64,000 nucleotides of DNA, from NCBI GenBank assembly GCA_963841445.1, contig CAWJCP010000002.1, positions 1,054,001 through 1,118,000 of the forward strand, written 5' to 3'. Source of the DNA: Mayfieldus sp963841445. Lineage in GTDB: Bacteria > Actinomycetota > Thermoleophilia > Solirubrobacterales > 70-9. Numbering within the stretch: position 1 is the first letter of the stretch; every line of letters begins with the position of its first letter. The translations under genes and the position numbers were made by a program. Under the pieces are notes generated by a model. It was not told where the DNA came from, searched no databases, and saw only the letters and a list, made by a program, of their open reading frames with translations. Positions 18,709 to 28,079 of the stretch are shown here, in pieces.

Positions 18709-19550
18709 TCACGCGTCGCTGGGACGCGCCAGCGGCGCCGAGCGCTGCAGGACGCTGATACCGCAGCGAGGGCCGTGCGTCGCGAGTGGAGGTGAACCTG
18801 CAAAAACTCCGGATGCTCCTCGAGCAGCCAGCTGAAAAGGCTCGCTCCTCGGGCAACACCTCTCGTTCGTCGCCAATCCACCCGATCGTGCTCCCGAACC
18901 ACCAATAGCCAAACGAAGGAACAAGGTGGCGAGGCGTCGGTGCCAGTGTCGTGGATTGCCAGATCACGTCTGGGGCCATCAGCGGCAGCAGGCACAAGAA
19001 CGTGGCTTGGTTCAAGTCGGGAGCTCATGCGAGGCGTCCAGGAAAGCAAAGTCGATCTCTCGGCCATCGATGTCGGCTCGGAGTTCACCTCGGTCTGGGA
19101 CCGATTGCGGAAGGCGAACCTATGGTCGTGGCGGAAGAGCCTTCGAGGCGTACTCCGCACATCGCTCATCGATGTCGGATCATAAACGTGCCTCAGGATC
19201 GAGTGCCCGCAGGAAGTTGTGCGCGCTTTGACCCTCGAGGAATCCGATCTCGACCACGGTACGCGGCCGCACGACCCGCAGCAACGCGTAGAGAAATAGT
19301 GCCTCCTCTTGCTGGATCGGGCCGGAGAGCCTCTTCGGTAAGGGTGGTCAAGTGCGAGAGATCCGGAATCTTGTTTTGCCCCGTTAGGCAGAACGAGGCA
19401 GTCGAGCTACGGATCGCTCCTCAGATCAGAGAGCTGGTAGTAGGCTCGCCGGAGCCGCGCCTTGGACCTTCCAAGTTGCTCGAGCGGCGGATAGTCGGAA
19501 GACCGGCCGCGAGGGGTTCGATCGTATCCAGAAAGAGGCAAATCCCTCAC
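18709..19550 (-). CDS. Class I SAM methyltransferase (Methyltransf_24 type), frameshifted
   Basis: Pieces in order from about 19550: RDLPLSGYDRTPRGRSSDYP, then IQQEEALFLYALLRVVRPRT with VVEIGFLEGQSAHNFLRAL (SAM loop, E-I-G-x-x-x-G), YDIDERCAEYASKALPPRP-like sequence, FLCLLPLMAPDVIWQ and IHDTGTDA (the post-I acidic and H-D motifs), ending HGISVLQRSAPLARPSDA. The E-I-G...H-D-T layout matches cephalosporin-hydroxylase/Methyltransf_24 proteins common in polysaccharide loci. At least four frame changes occur. The start is approximate: a GTG next to a GGGAGG sequence at 19550. Confidence 0.62.
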
Positions 19551-19555
19551 CTCCC

Positions 19556-20675
19556 ATGAGCTCTCGAACCGAAGCCTCGCCCAATCGGCGCCGGCTATCG
19601 TGCGAAAGCTCCAGGATGGACGTATCCGTGAGACCTCACCCGAGCCCTGAAAAAAGGCACAGTCAATCGACCTCGAAGGGATGGCCGAGGGTTTCAATCG
19701 TGTTCCTCGTCTACAACCGGCGGAAGGAGCTGCAAGAGAGCCTCGAGCGAATGCTCTCGAGCGACTATGACGGCGATCGGATCGAGACCATCGTCGTCGA
19801 CAACGGATCGACCGATGGCTCGCTCGTCCATGGTCGAAGCGGAGCTGCCGGCGGTCCGGTTGATCCGGCGCAGCGAGAACGTGGGCGTAAGCGGGTTCAA
19901 CGACGGGTTCAGGGCGGCAGACGGAGACTCGTGCTGGCCCTCGACGACGATTGCTATCTGCCGCCGGACGGGCTGAGCCGAGCAATATCCGCCGCCCAGG
20001 CAGCTGATGCCAACCTGGTCTCCTTCGGGGTTGCCAGCTCCTTCGAGTCCGAGCGTCCGATTCGATCGCCGCTACCGGACTGGTCTGCTCAGCTTCTGGG
20101 GATGCGCCGTCCTCATCCGTCGTGAGGTAATCGAGCTCCTCGATGGTTACGACCCTGAGATCTTCGTCTGGGCGAATGAGCTCGAGTTCATGCTGCGCTT
20201 CTTCGACGCCGGCTTCCGGCACCTTCACTTGCCCGAGGTCGTCGCGGTGCATATAAAGGAGATCGGGGGGGCCAGACTACGTCACATCAAGGACATATGA
20301 GCTCAACGCACGCCACTTCGCGTACATAGCCGCGAAGCATCTGCGCCCCCGCGAGGCCGTCGGGGGCCCTGGTTGCTCGAGTGGCCACCCACATCCGGGA
20401 AGGGATCCGGGTCAATCCGGTCGCCTTCAAGGCGATCCCAATATGCATCGCCGGCTTCCCGCAAGGGGGGCTAAGAAACCGGCGCCCGGTAAGAAGAACC
20501 CCGATGTCCCGTGTCTCCCGTCGCAACTTCGAGTGCTTTGTGAGCCCCTGGCGCGTCTCCCGGCCGATGATCGATTTAGATCGCCCGCAGGGCGATCCAC
20601 GGCGCCGTCGCGAGGAGCTCTTCTCCAACCGGTACCACCCCGAAAGCCGCGGACACGCTGGAGTTCTCACCCTGA
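19556..20675 (+). CDS. Glycosyltransferase family 2, frameshifted, with long C-terminal tail
   Basis: GT-A signatures: RVSIVFLVYNRRKELQESLE, TIVVDNGSTDGS, then (shifted) RLIRRSENVGVSGFNDGFRA, VLALDDDCYLPPDGLSRAIS, GCAVLIRREVIELLDGYDPE and VWANELEFMLRFFDAGF, where an N-E pair stands in place of the usual E-D. The tail continues to about 20675 (THIREGIRVNPVAFKAIPIC, MIDLDRPQGDPRRRREELFS), longer than a minimal GT2. Adding one base near 20645 gives a clean end (ADTLEFSP). It is followed immediately by another GT2, and the two look like a transcription unit. Confidence 0.75.
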
Positions 20676-21569
20676 CGCAAGTCAACGACCCGACGGTATG
20701 CGCTGTCGTGGTCACCCATAATCGGCACGACCTACTGGTCGAATGCCTGGACCGGGTTCAACGGCAGTCACGCTTACCCGACCACTTGCTCGTTGTGGAC
20801 AATCGGCAGCACCGACGGGACCTCGGCGATGCTAGCCCAGCGCTCCAGCGTCGAGGTGCTCAGGCTGGAGGAGAACCTAGGAGGCGCAGGGGGCTTCGCT
20901 CGGGGCATTCAGATGGCCTACGAGAACGGCTACGACTGGATCTGGCTGCTCGACGATGACACTTTCGCCGACGACAGATGCCTTGAAGCCCTACTCGCCG
21001 CGCTTCACCGCGGCCCCACGCAGGCCGATGCTCGTGAGCAGCGAGGTGCGCTGGCGCGACGATTCTCCGCACCCGATGAATCGGCCCTGGCTCCGGATCA
21101 AGAGGCATGCCGAATTCGCGGAGGCGGCCGCGATAGGGGCTCACCCTCGTGCGCGCGACATCGATGCTCTCCGCGATGATCAGCCGCGAAGCCGTGGCCG
21201 AGCATGGGCTTCCGCCTGCCCACTTCTTCGTCTGGCTGGACGACGTCGAATACACGGGCCGCATCCTGCGCGACAACGCCGGTTACATGGCGCCCGAGAG
21301 CATCGCCTGGCACTGGACACCCCGGCCGTACAATCCAGTCACCGACACCCGCGGACGCTTCTACTACTTCGCGCGCAATTCCCTGTGGCTGCTACGCGGC
21401 CCGAGTTTCACCTGGCCGGAACGTCTTGAGCTATGCACTTCGGTACGTGCGGGGGCTGCTGGGATACGAGTGCAGCCGCCAGAGAAAGGTTCCGGCCCTA
21501 CTCACTGCCGGTCGAGGTATCAAGGACGGCCTACGCAATCCACCAAGTCACGCGCTGGATCGCGATTAG
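20672..21569 (+). CDS. Glycosyltransferase family 2, GlfT1-like, frameshifted
   Basis: Blocks: TVCAVVVTHNRHDLLVECLD, VVDN then GSTDGT, RLEENLGGAGGFARGIQMAY, DWIWLLDDDTFADDRCLEAL (donor D-D-D), AMISREAVAEHGLPPAHFFV, WLDDVEYTGRILRDN (acceptor motif) and RFYYFARNSLWLLRG. N-x-G-G-A-G-G-F-A plus W-L-D-D-D and D-D-V-E-Y is the pattern of galactofuranosyl-/rhamnosyl-transferases such as mycobacterial GlfT1. With glf in the same locus, galactofuranose transfer is a reasonable inference. The start is unclear: only a CTG at 20672 overlapping the previous TGA fits the frame. The stop overlaps the convergent gene by four bases. Confidence 0.75.
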
Positions 21570-22549
21570 GCCTGGTCGGAGGAGCCGGTCCGGATTACCT
21601 CCCGCGGCATGTATCGCAACGGCGCGAAGCTCGCCCCCACTTCCCGGCGCCGGCGGCTGAGCCTTCGCCGCAGATTCCAGCGCCGCTGCCAGCTCCTCCC
21701 GGCGCAGGCAGGGAATGACGTAGCCCGAGCTGCCCAGCTCGCGAACGATCTGCAGCTGGTGGTCGTCCACGTGCTCGCCGTGGGCGCGAAGTCGCGGGAT
21801 CGCTACCGGCGTGATCCCCATGGAGATGGCGGTCATCATCGATCCGACCCCCCCGTGACAGACGACCGCGCTCGCCTGGCGCATCAGCTCGGTGAGCTCG
21901 TCGTAGGCCAGGAAGCGGTGCCACTCGACATTCTGTGGCGTCGTTCCGCGGAGCGGTGGCTCCGTGCTGGACGACGAGCCGTCATCGCCACGCGCGTCGA
22001 AAAGCCAGTCGAGCGCGCGGTCGAATGGCGCCGGGTGGGTGCCCAGGGTGCAGCGGATCAAAGCAGCGCCCCGCGGTACTGCGCCTTGCGAAGGTGCTTG
22101 GCGACGGCGGGCCATTGGACGAAGAACTCGTGGGCCACCGGGTGAATGAGGCGCCCGGTGAGGGACGGTCCAGTGACTCGAGCGAAGCTCTCGATATAGA
22201 CGATTCGAACGCCGCACACCGGCCGAGCCAGCAGAACGGCACCGCGACGCCGGCGCCGGTCGTGACGATCGCGCGCGGGCGAAGCCGCCGGAGCAGACGC
22301 GCGGCGAGCAGGGTGTTACGCAGCAGGTTCCGCAGGTTCCGGTTGGTCGGATGGGCGGCGTAGGTGACCGTCTCGCCCGCCAGAAGAGAACGCGCGTCCG
22401 ACGTGTCGAAGGTGACCCAATGGCGATCGTCGCGAGCCCAGCCGTCATGCAGGGTCGAGCTGGAAGAGATGCCCGCCGCTCGAGGCTACGAACAGGCATC
22501 CAACCCGTTGCCTGCGACCTCGACTGGGCAAGCCATGTCCGCGGATCAC
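21566..22549 (-). CDS. Alg14-Alg13-like fused glycosyltransferase (GT28 C-terminal), frameshifted
   Basis: The N-terminal half reads, across frames, VGCLFVASSGGHLFQL, RPRAIVTTGAGVAVPFCWLG and VYIESFARVTGPSLTGRLIH, which is the Alg14/PssD/CpsF membrane-recruiting domain. The C-terminal half is intact: IRCTLGTHPAPFDRALDWLF, VEWHRFLAYDELTELMRQAS and VVCHGGVGSMMTAISMGITP, the Alg13/PssE/GT28 catalytic domain with its H-G-G donor loop. In most bacteria these are two proteins; here they appear as one continuous gene. It likely adds the second sugar to a polyprenyl-diphosphate-linked primer. The start (GTG 22549) and end (21566) are inferred after frame correction. Confidence 0.75.
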
Positions 22550-23818
22550 GGCGCCCCAGTCACGCAAGAATCGAACTTCAGCATCCCAACGGAGACCGAT
22601 AGTTTCAGATCGCAACTCGTCGAACATCGATCGACTCCGGATTCACGCGCAGCTTTCTCACCGTCCTTGCCCTGATCGCGGTGCCAAGCTCGTTCGCGCT
22701 GGCGGCAGCACCGGAAAGCACTCGGATCGCCTCGAAAGGCATCACCACGGCAAGAAGAGCCGGTGCAAGAGGCACCGGCACCAGCTGCGAAATCGACACC
22801 GCCACGGACATCGACACCGCCACAAGGGTCGGCGCTGCAAGCCGCAGCATCGGACCCCGGTGTCGATTCCGTTGCCCGCAATGCCGGCACCGCCACATGC
22901 AGCCCCCGAGTCCTCACACGGCGCACTGCAGCCACGCCCGTTCGCCCCATCCTCGGTGTGGAACGAGCCGATAGCCCAGGATGCCGAAATCGACCCCAGC
23001 TCGGCAGCCTACGTTGAGCATCTTCAGTCACTGATCCGTCAGTACGGAGCCTGGGTAAACACCACCAAGTGGAGCACCGCCGTCTACACGGCTGGCCCCG
23101 ATCAGCCCACAGTGCGGGTCACCCTGGACCAGCCGGCGGGGGTGCACCAGAAGCTGCGCGATGCCCTGGCCCACGTGCCAATACCTGAAGACGCCCGACC
23201 GTCTCCGGATTCCGATGCCCGGATCGTGATCGTGCAGCCAGGTACCGACACGATGTGGGAGCTTTGGAGGGCCGAGCATGTGGACGGCGAATGGCACGCT
23301 GTCTCGGGGGCCGCACCACGGACCTGAGCCACGACCCGGGCTACTTTCCCCGCTCCCCCGGCTGGGGGGCGGCCGCGACGGGCCTGCCTCTGCTCGGCGG
23401 CCTGATCCGGATATCCGAGCTGCGAGCAGGAGTCATCCACCACGCCCTCTCGATGGCCGTGCCGGAGCCCCGCGCCAACGTGTTTGCCTGGCCGGCGCAG
23501 CGCACCGATGGCTCCAGCATCGATCCAGATTCCCTGCCGGAGGGAACCCGGCTTCGAATCGACCCTTCCGTCGATCTCTCCACGATCACGATGGCCCCCT
23601 TCACACGCATGCTGGCGACGGCCGCTCAGAAGTACGGGATCATCATCACCGACATGGGCGGTGCGGTCGCGTTCTACGCCGAGGATCCCGTCACCAGCAG
23701 CTCGAACCCCTACACCTCACCGGATGGCTTCTTCGGCGGCAAGTACCCGAACCAGCTCCTTCAGCAATTTCCCTGGTCAGAGCTCCAGGTGGTGCAGGCA
23801 CCACTATCGTCCCGCTGA
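22535..23818 (+). CDS. Conserved-looking secreted protein of unknown function, frameshifted
   Basis: A signal-peptide-like segment near 22650 (FLTVLALIAVPSSFALAAA) is followed by a Pro/Ala/Ser/Thr-rich linker. Two globular blocks in different frames come next: RPFAPSSVWNEPIAQDAEID, WVNTTKWSTAVYTAGPDQPT and DTMWELWRAEHVDGEWHA (ending about 23327), then GLPLLGGLIRISELRAGVIH, RANVFAWPAQRTDGSSIDPD, RMLATAAQKYGIIITDMGGA and FYAEDP (to 23818). I recall similar unnamed secreted proteins in Thermoleophilia but cannot assign a function. The start is uncertain; the ATG at 22535 would overlap the divergent GT28-like gene. Lying inside the glycan locus, it may act on or bind the polymer; this is inference. 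Confidence 0.6.
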
Positions 23819-23899
23819 GCGGCGGAAGGCCGAAGCGGCGAAACAAAGCTGTCGCGGCGCTAGGATCGCGCCCCCCGTGGACCAGCGGCCGAGCGCGCA

Positions 23900-24513
23900 A
23901 TGAACATCGGAGGCGTCGTCGCGCAGCTACGTGCCACCGCTCGCATGCCGAGACCGGCGAGGTTGTTCTTCGCGCGTGCGATGTGGCGAGCTTGGCGAGC
24001 CAAGGATCGAACCAGCATCCGCAGCGCCGCCCATCCGCGCGAGCTGGCGAGGCTGCTGCAAGCGGCCCGCGGCGCGCGAACAGTGGTTGAGATCGGCACC
24101 GGCATGGGCTGGACGGCCGCTGCCTTCACGGTCTCAGATCCGGCCCGCGAGGTGATCTCGCTTGACGTCTGGGAGCGCCCGGAGCGCGATCGCTACCTGG
24201 AGCTCCTCACGATGCGCGAGCGCAGCGGTTGCGCCTCGTCACTCGCGGAGGCGAGGACGGGCCGGGCGACCTGGTCGACTCGATCGACTTCCTGTTCATC
24301 GACTCATCCACGAGAGGGAGGAAACGGTGAGGACCTTCGAGCGCTGGAAAGGGCGGGTGGCCCGGGAGGAACCGTCGCATTTCACGATTACGGAAATCCG
24401 CGCTATCCCGGCGTTGCCGAGGCGATCGAGGATCTGGGCTGCAAGGCGAAGAGCGGCACCTGCTCTTCCTGTGGCGCAAGCCGGACGAAGAGCCCATCGA
24501 CAAGCCGCACTAG
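23900..24513 (+). CDS. Class I SAM methyltransferase (Methyltransf_24), frameshifted
   Basis: About 205 aa. ARTVVEIGTGMGWTAAAFTV (SAM loop) and REVISLDVWERPERDRYLEL lie in the first frame. A shifted segment follows (VDSIDFLFIDSSHE, the I-D-x-x-H motif), then GGTVAFHDYGNPRYPGVAEA and a tail ending KPDEEPIDKPH. The pattern matches the truncated gene at the window start. Indels fall near 24215, 24310 and 24430. Its stop (TAG, 24511-24513) overlaps the stop of the convergent Wzy-like gene by four bases (CTAG). Likely a glycan or sugar-nucleotide methyltransferase. Confidence 0.75.
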
Positions 24514-25979
24514 GGGCCGGCCGCGTATCCGAGCTGCTGTTGCGGCCTGAGCTGCGGTGAGCCATCGGGCTGCTCGCTGCGGCCGCCCCAGATGATCCCC
24601 GCCCAAAGCCAAAGCAGGGCATTGGAAACCCAAACCCGAGCGGGGCGAAGTTGGCGACCACGAACCACTGGGCCGCTATGGCGAGCATCGCGATCCGCCA
24701 CCAATCCATCTCGGGCGGCCGCGCAGGAAGATCGCACCACCAACCGCGATCGCCAACGCAACCGCCCAGAGCAGCGCCCCGAGGAGGCCGAGCTCGACCG
24801 CGTTGGAGGAGAGATTGTGCACCTCGAGTATTGCTTCTGGTGATCGGATAGTCGGAGCCCAAGTCGCTGGTAGTCGCTTTCGGGTGCGAACTCGAACCAG
24901 CCGAACCCCACGAAGCGGCCGTTCCTCGATCATTCGCAGCGCGGCGTTGTTGAGGTTCTTTCGATCCCACAGCGAACGCTGATCGTTAGCCCTCGAGCTG
25001 GCCTCGCCCGAGAACCCGGGGATCACGGCGATGGCGCCTAAGACCAGAGCCAGCGCCGCCAGGACCCCCGGGCCGAGATAACGCCGGGTGTCCCGAGTCG
25101 CCAGCAGCGCCAGGACCAGCCCTACTGACGAGCCCAGCCAGACCGCCCGCGTGAAGGTCAGCAAGATGCCCAGCGCGCACGCGCCGGCGACAATTGCGGC
25201 GCAAATGCTGATCCGCCGGTCGATCTCGTCGCAGCCAGCATCACTGCCGCGATACCGCATTCGAAGAGAGCCATTCCGTCCGCTCCCGCCTCGGCGAAGG
25301 GCCCGCGAGCCCGATCGGCGTGGATGCCGATCGCGGGGTCGACGATGTAGTGAGGCCAGACCAGCGACCGCGGGCCGAGCCACCCGAGGATCGAGGTGTA
25401 GGCGATGTAGGCGCCGACGACGGTCAGCATCGCAAGCAGGATGCGGCGCTGGCGTTCGGTCGAGAAGGCAGCCGGGGCGACGGCGAAGAGGATGAACGGC
25501 AGGATGCCGAAGCGATCGATCAGCGCAAAGACCGCGTCGTGATCGCCGATCGATCCGGCCAGCACGGCAGAGCTGATCCCGTAAAGGGCGGCGCAGAGCA
25601 GGAGGAGATGGATCCGCGACGGCTCTCGCCCAAGGACGTCGCGCGGCCGACGGGCCCGCAGGATGAGCGAGGCCAGACCGATGCCGAACAGGACCCGGTC
25701 GATTGCAACCGGCGAGCCCATGAGCGGCCAAAAGCCGCCGAATATCGTGCCGCGAGCCCAGGGTCAGCGGCCAGACCGGGTCGACGCGAAGCAGCAGGAC
25801 CCCCAAGCCGAGCCAAGCCGAGGAGCAAGAAGCAGGCCGAATTGCCCGAGGACCCCGTCGGAGCTGTCCACCGTCGTCAGCGGGCCGACCCGGCGGCCAG
25901 CGCCGCGCCCAGCGCGACCAGAGCGCCGGCGCAGACCCCGAGGGCCTCGATGCCGCCCCGTCGCCCCGGCCAGGTCATC
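24510..25979 (-). CDS. O-antigen ligase/polymerase family membrane protein (Wzy-like), frameshifted
   Basis: Hydrophobic throughout. From the ATG at 25979 (MTWPGRRGGIEALGVCAGAL), helices include RIHLLLLCAALYGISSAVLA, RFGILPFILFAVAPAAFST and ILLAMLTVVGAYIAYTSILG. A periplasmic loop has GIHADRARGPFAEAGADGMA, which fits the Wzy_C region (R-x-x-G-x-F-x-x-x-N/D-x-x). More helices follow (ALGILLTFTRAVWLGSSVGL, LGPGVLAALALVLGAIAVIP), then a second loop with VHNLSSNAVELGLLGALLWA. The E-V-H-N (for H-N/S) motif is characteristic of O-antigen ligase/polymerase proteins. Three or more indels split it. Function: polymerising or ligating lipid-linked repeat units outside the membrane. Confidence 0.75.
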
Positions 25980-26895
25980 TAGCCGCGATGCGCGAGAAAC
26001 ATGGCCAGGCCGCACCGATCAACAGGCCGCCGAGGAGGGCGGCGAAGATTGCGCGCTGAAGCGCGGAGTGAAGTCGCTGTCGGCGCCGGGGCGAGGGCGA
26101 GGACCTGCAACGTGTTCGGAGTCGCCTGGCCGGCTTGGCTATAGCGGTAAAGGTCTCCGGCCGTCTGCCTCTCGAGCGAGTGCTATCGACCCTTGCCTGG
26201 GTCTGCGGGGTGGCACCTTGACTCGCCCGCTCGGCCAAAGCCTCGCTGTACTTCTTTGACGCTTGGTTGTAGCGCTGGAGCAGCTCCTTGCTCTGGGGGT
26301 TGAACTTGTTGAGATTCTGCACGTAATGACAAGGGCCCTGCTCGAATCGTTCGCGAGCTTGACCGACTCCGATTCCGCTGCTGCCGGTGCCGAAGACGCG
26401 GACGATCGGGCTCTGTGGGATTGGGGCCGCAGACACCCGGTCGAGCACAGTGCTCTGCGGCACGCCGGTTCGCTGCGCCACCTCGTTGACGACCGACCGG
26501 GCGTCGATCGCACGGCTGTAGGAGTCCGAAAGCGTCAAGGCCGCCTGTACATAGCCGTTTATGGATTGCGTCGAGACATCCACTCGCCCGACGCTCAATC
26601 GCGACTCGGCCGTATAGGTCGGGTTGCGCGCCAGTCCGTAGGCGGCGCCGAGACCTGCGCCGAGAAGCGCGGTGAAGAGGATCACCCACCAGAACTCCTG
26701 CATCGCCTCGAAGACGGTGGTGCGGGCCGGGCACCGGGCAGCTTGACCACCTGCGGGTGGCGAACGACTTGGTCGGACCTCCTTGCGGGAAGGTCCCGCT
26801 CGTCTGGTCCAGGCAATCTTGAAGCCATCGATATCCCTGATCTCGAATTCGGCCGATGCGGCGCCCTGCTGCGCCGCGACTCCTAGTATGCCCAC
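25975..26895 (-). CDS. Wzz/YveK-like polysaccharide co-polymerase
   Basis: About 306 aa with a GTG start at 26895. An N-terminal cytoplasmic segment of some 70 residues precedes helix 1 (EFWWVILFTALLGAGLGAAY). An extracytoplasmic domain follows, with PTYTAESRLSVGRVDVSTQS, SYSRAIDARSVVNEVAQRTG and KELLQRYNQASKKYSEALAE (coiled-coil-like), then helix 2 (AIFAALLGGLLIGAAW). Two flanking helices with a helical periplasmic domain is the Wzz/PCP layout (chain-length control). No Walker kinase domain is fused. A short shifted stretch near 26330-26380 suggests two compensating indels. It lies next to the Wzy-like gene, with five bases of overlap. Confidence 0.75.
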   Translation of the reverse strand: MGILGVAAQQGAASAEFEIRDIDGFKIAWTRRAGPSRKEVRPSRSPPAGGQAARCPARTTVFEAMQEFWWVILFTALLGAGLGAAYGLARNPTYTAESRLSVGRVDVSTQSINGYVQAALTLSDSYSRAIDARSVVNEVAQRTGVPQSTVLDRVSAAPIPQSPIVRVFGTGSSGIGVGQARERFEQGPCHYVQNLNKFNPQSKELLQRYNQASKKYSEALAERASQGATPQTQARVDSTRSRGRRPETFTAIAKPARRLRTRCRSSPSPRRRQRLHSALQRAIFAALLGGLLIGAAWPCFSRIAAR

Positions 26896-26924
26896 TTCCC
26901 GGAGCGAGACGCCAGTTCGTGCAA

Positions 26925-28079
26925 ATGACCTTGCTGTTTGTGACAACCATGATGCCCGGCGAGCGCGTAACCGGCAGCGAGGTGGTCTCCGCGACATTCA
27001 TCGAGGCAATGCGACGGGCGGGCAACCGAGTGGTCGTCATCGCCTACCGCCGGGTCGGCTCGCGGCTCGAGGGGGGCCCGGACGAGGTGCGCATCGCCGA
27101 CCGCCACATCGAGACCAGGGGGCCGCGCTGCGCCCCTATTGGTGGATGGCCCGGGGCATCGCAACCCGGCTCCCGTACTCGGCGGCAAAATACGTCACCC
27201 GGGGCTTTCGCAGGGCGCTTGCCGCACGATCAGCGACCAGCGGCCGGATCTGATCGTCGTCGACCATGCGCAGATGGCCTGGGCCGTTCCCGAGAACGTC
27301 GAGTGCCGGTCGCCTATCTGGCCCACAACGTGGAGCATCAGCTGTATCGGGAGGCCGCGGAGCGCTCGCGCTGGCCGATGAGCTCGGTGAACCGTCGAGA
27401 GGCCAAAGCGATCGAGTCGGTCGAGCGGGCGATCGTCAGGAGGGCGGCGCAAGTCTGGGTCCTGTCCGACAAGGACGCCGACTCACTACAGGCGCTGGAC
27501 CGGGCGCCTCGCCGCGAGTCTTCGAGATGCCACCCACGCTGTCCGAGATCGGCGTCACCGAGGGCAGCTACGACGTTGCCACCATCGGCAGCTGGACCTG
27601 GGCGCAAACGCCGCCGGCCTGCGCTGGTTCCTGGACCGGGTCGTGCCGCTCCTGGCCCCCCAGGCCAAGGTCGGAGTCGCCGGAGCAGGCGCGGCGCAGC
27701 TCACCTCCGGCCGCTCCAACGTGACCTACGAGGGCCGTGTGCCGGATGCCGCGCAGTTCCTCGCCAAGAGTCGCGTGGTTGCAGTCCCCTCCATCGCCGG
27801 CGCCGGGGTCCAGATCAAGTCGGTCGATGCGATCGGGACCGGCATGCCGGTCGTCGCCACTCCCTTGGCGCTACGGGGAATCACGCCCCCCCGACCACCG
27901 TGCGCGTCGCCGGCGATCCCGAGAGCTTCGCCGCCGCCGTAAGCGATCGGCTGCAAGAGCCACTTTCCGCTACGGATCGTGGCAGCGCGGCAGCCTGGAC
28001 CCGGGCCCGCCGAGAAGCCTTTCAGGGGGCGATCGCGATCGCGCTGGCCTCATCCCAGCCGGAACCGATGCCCGCATGA
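26925..28079 (+). CDS. Glycosyltransferase family 4 (c), frameshifted
   Basis: The start MTLLFVTTMMPGERVTGSEV with VSATFIEAMRRAGNRVVVIA is a GT4 N-domain. PVAYLAHNVEHQLYREAAER and RRAAQVWVLSDKDADSLQAL mark the end of that domain. The C-domain is split: VATIGSWTWAQT, WFLDRVVPLLAPQAKVGVAG, KSRVVAVPSIAGAGVQIKSV and DAIGTGMPVVATPLALRG (the donor-site region, with D replacing the usual first Glu), then FAAAVSDRLQEPLS. Indels lie near 27130-27240, 27500-27640 and 27890. The stop overlaps the start of the next GT4 (ATGA), so the two are translationally coupled. About 385 aa. Confidence 0.75.
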   Translation: MTLLFVTTMMPGERVTGSEVVSATFIEAMRRAGNRVVVIAYRRVGSRLEGGPDEVRIADRHIETRGPRCAPIGGWPGASQPGSRTRRQNTSPGAFAGRLPHDQRPAAGSDRRRPCADGLGRSRERRVPVAYLAHNVEHQLYREAAERSRWPMSSVNRREAKAIESVERAIVRRAAQVWVLSDKDADSLQALDRAPRRESSRCHPRCPRSASPRAATTLPPSAAGPGRKRRRPALVPGPGRAAPGPPGQGRSRRSRRGAAHLRPLQRDLRGPCAGCRAVPRQESRGCSPLHRRRRGPDQVGRCDRDRHAGRRHSLGATGNHAPPTTVRVAGDPESFAAAVSDRLQEPLSATDRGSAAAWTRARREAFQGAIAIALASSQPEPMPA

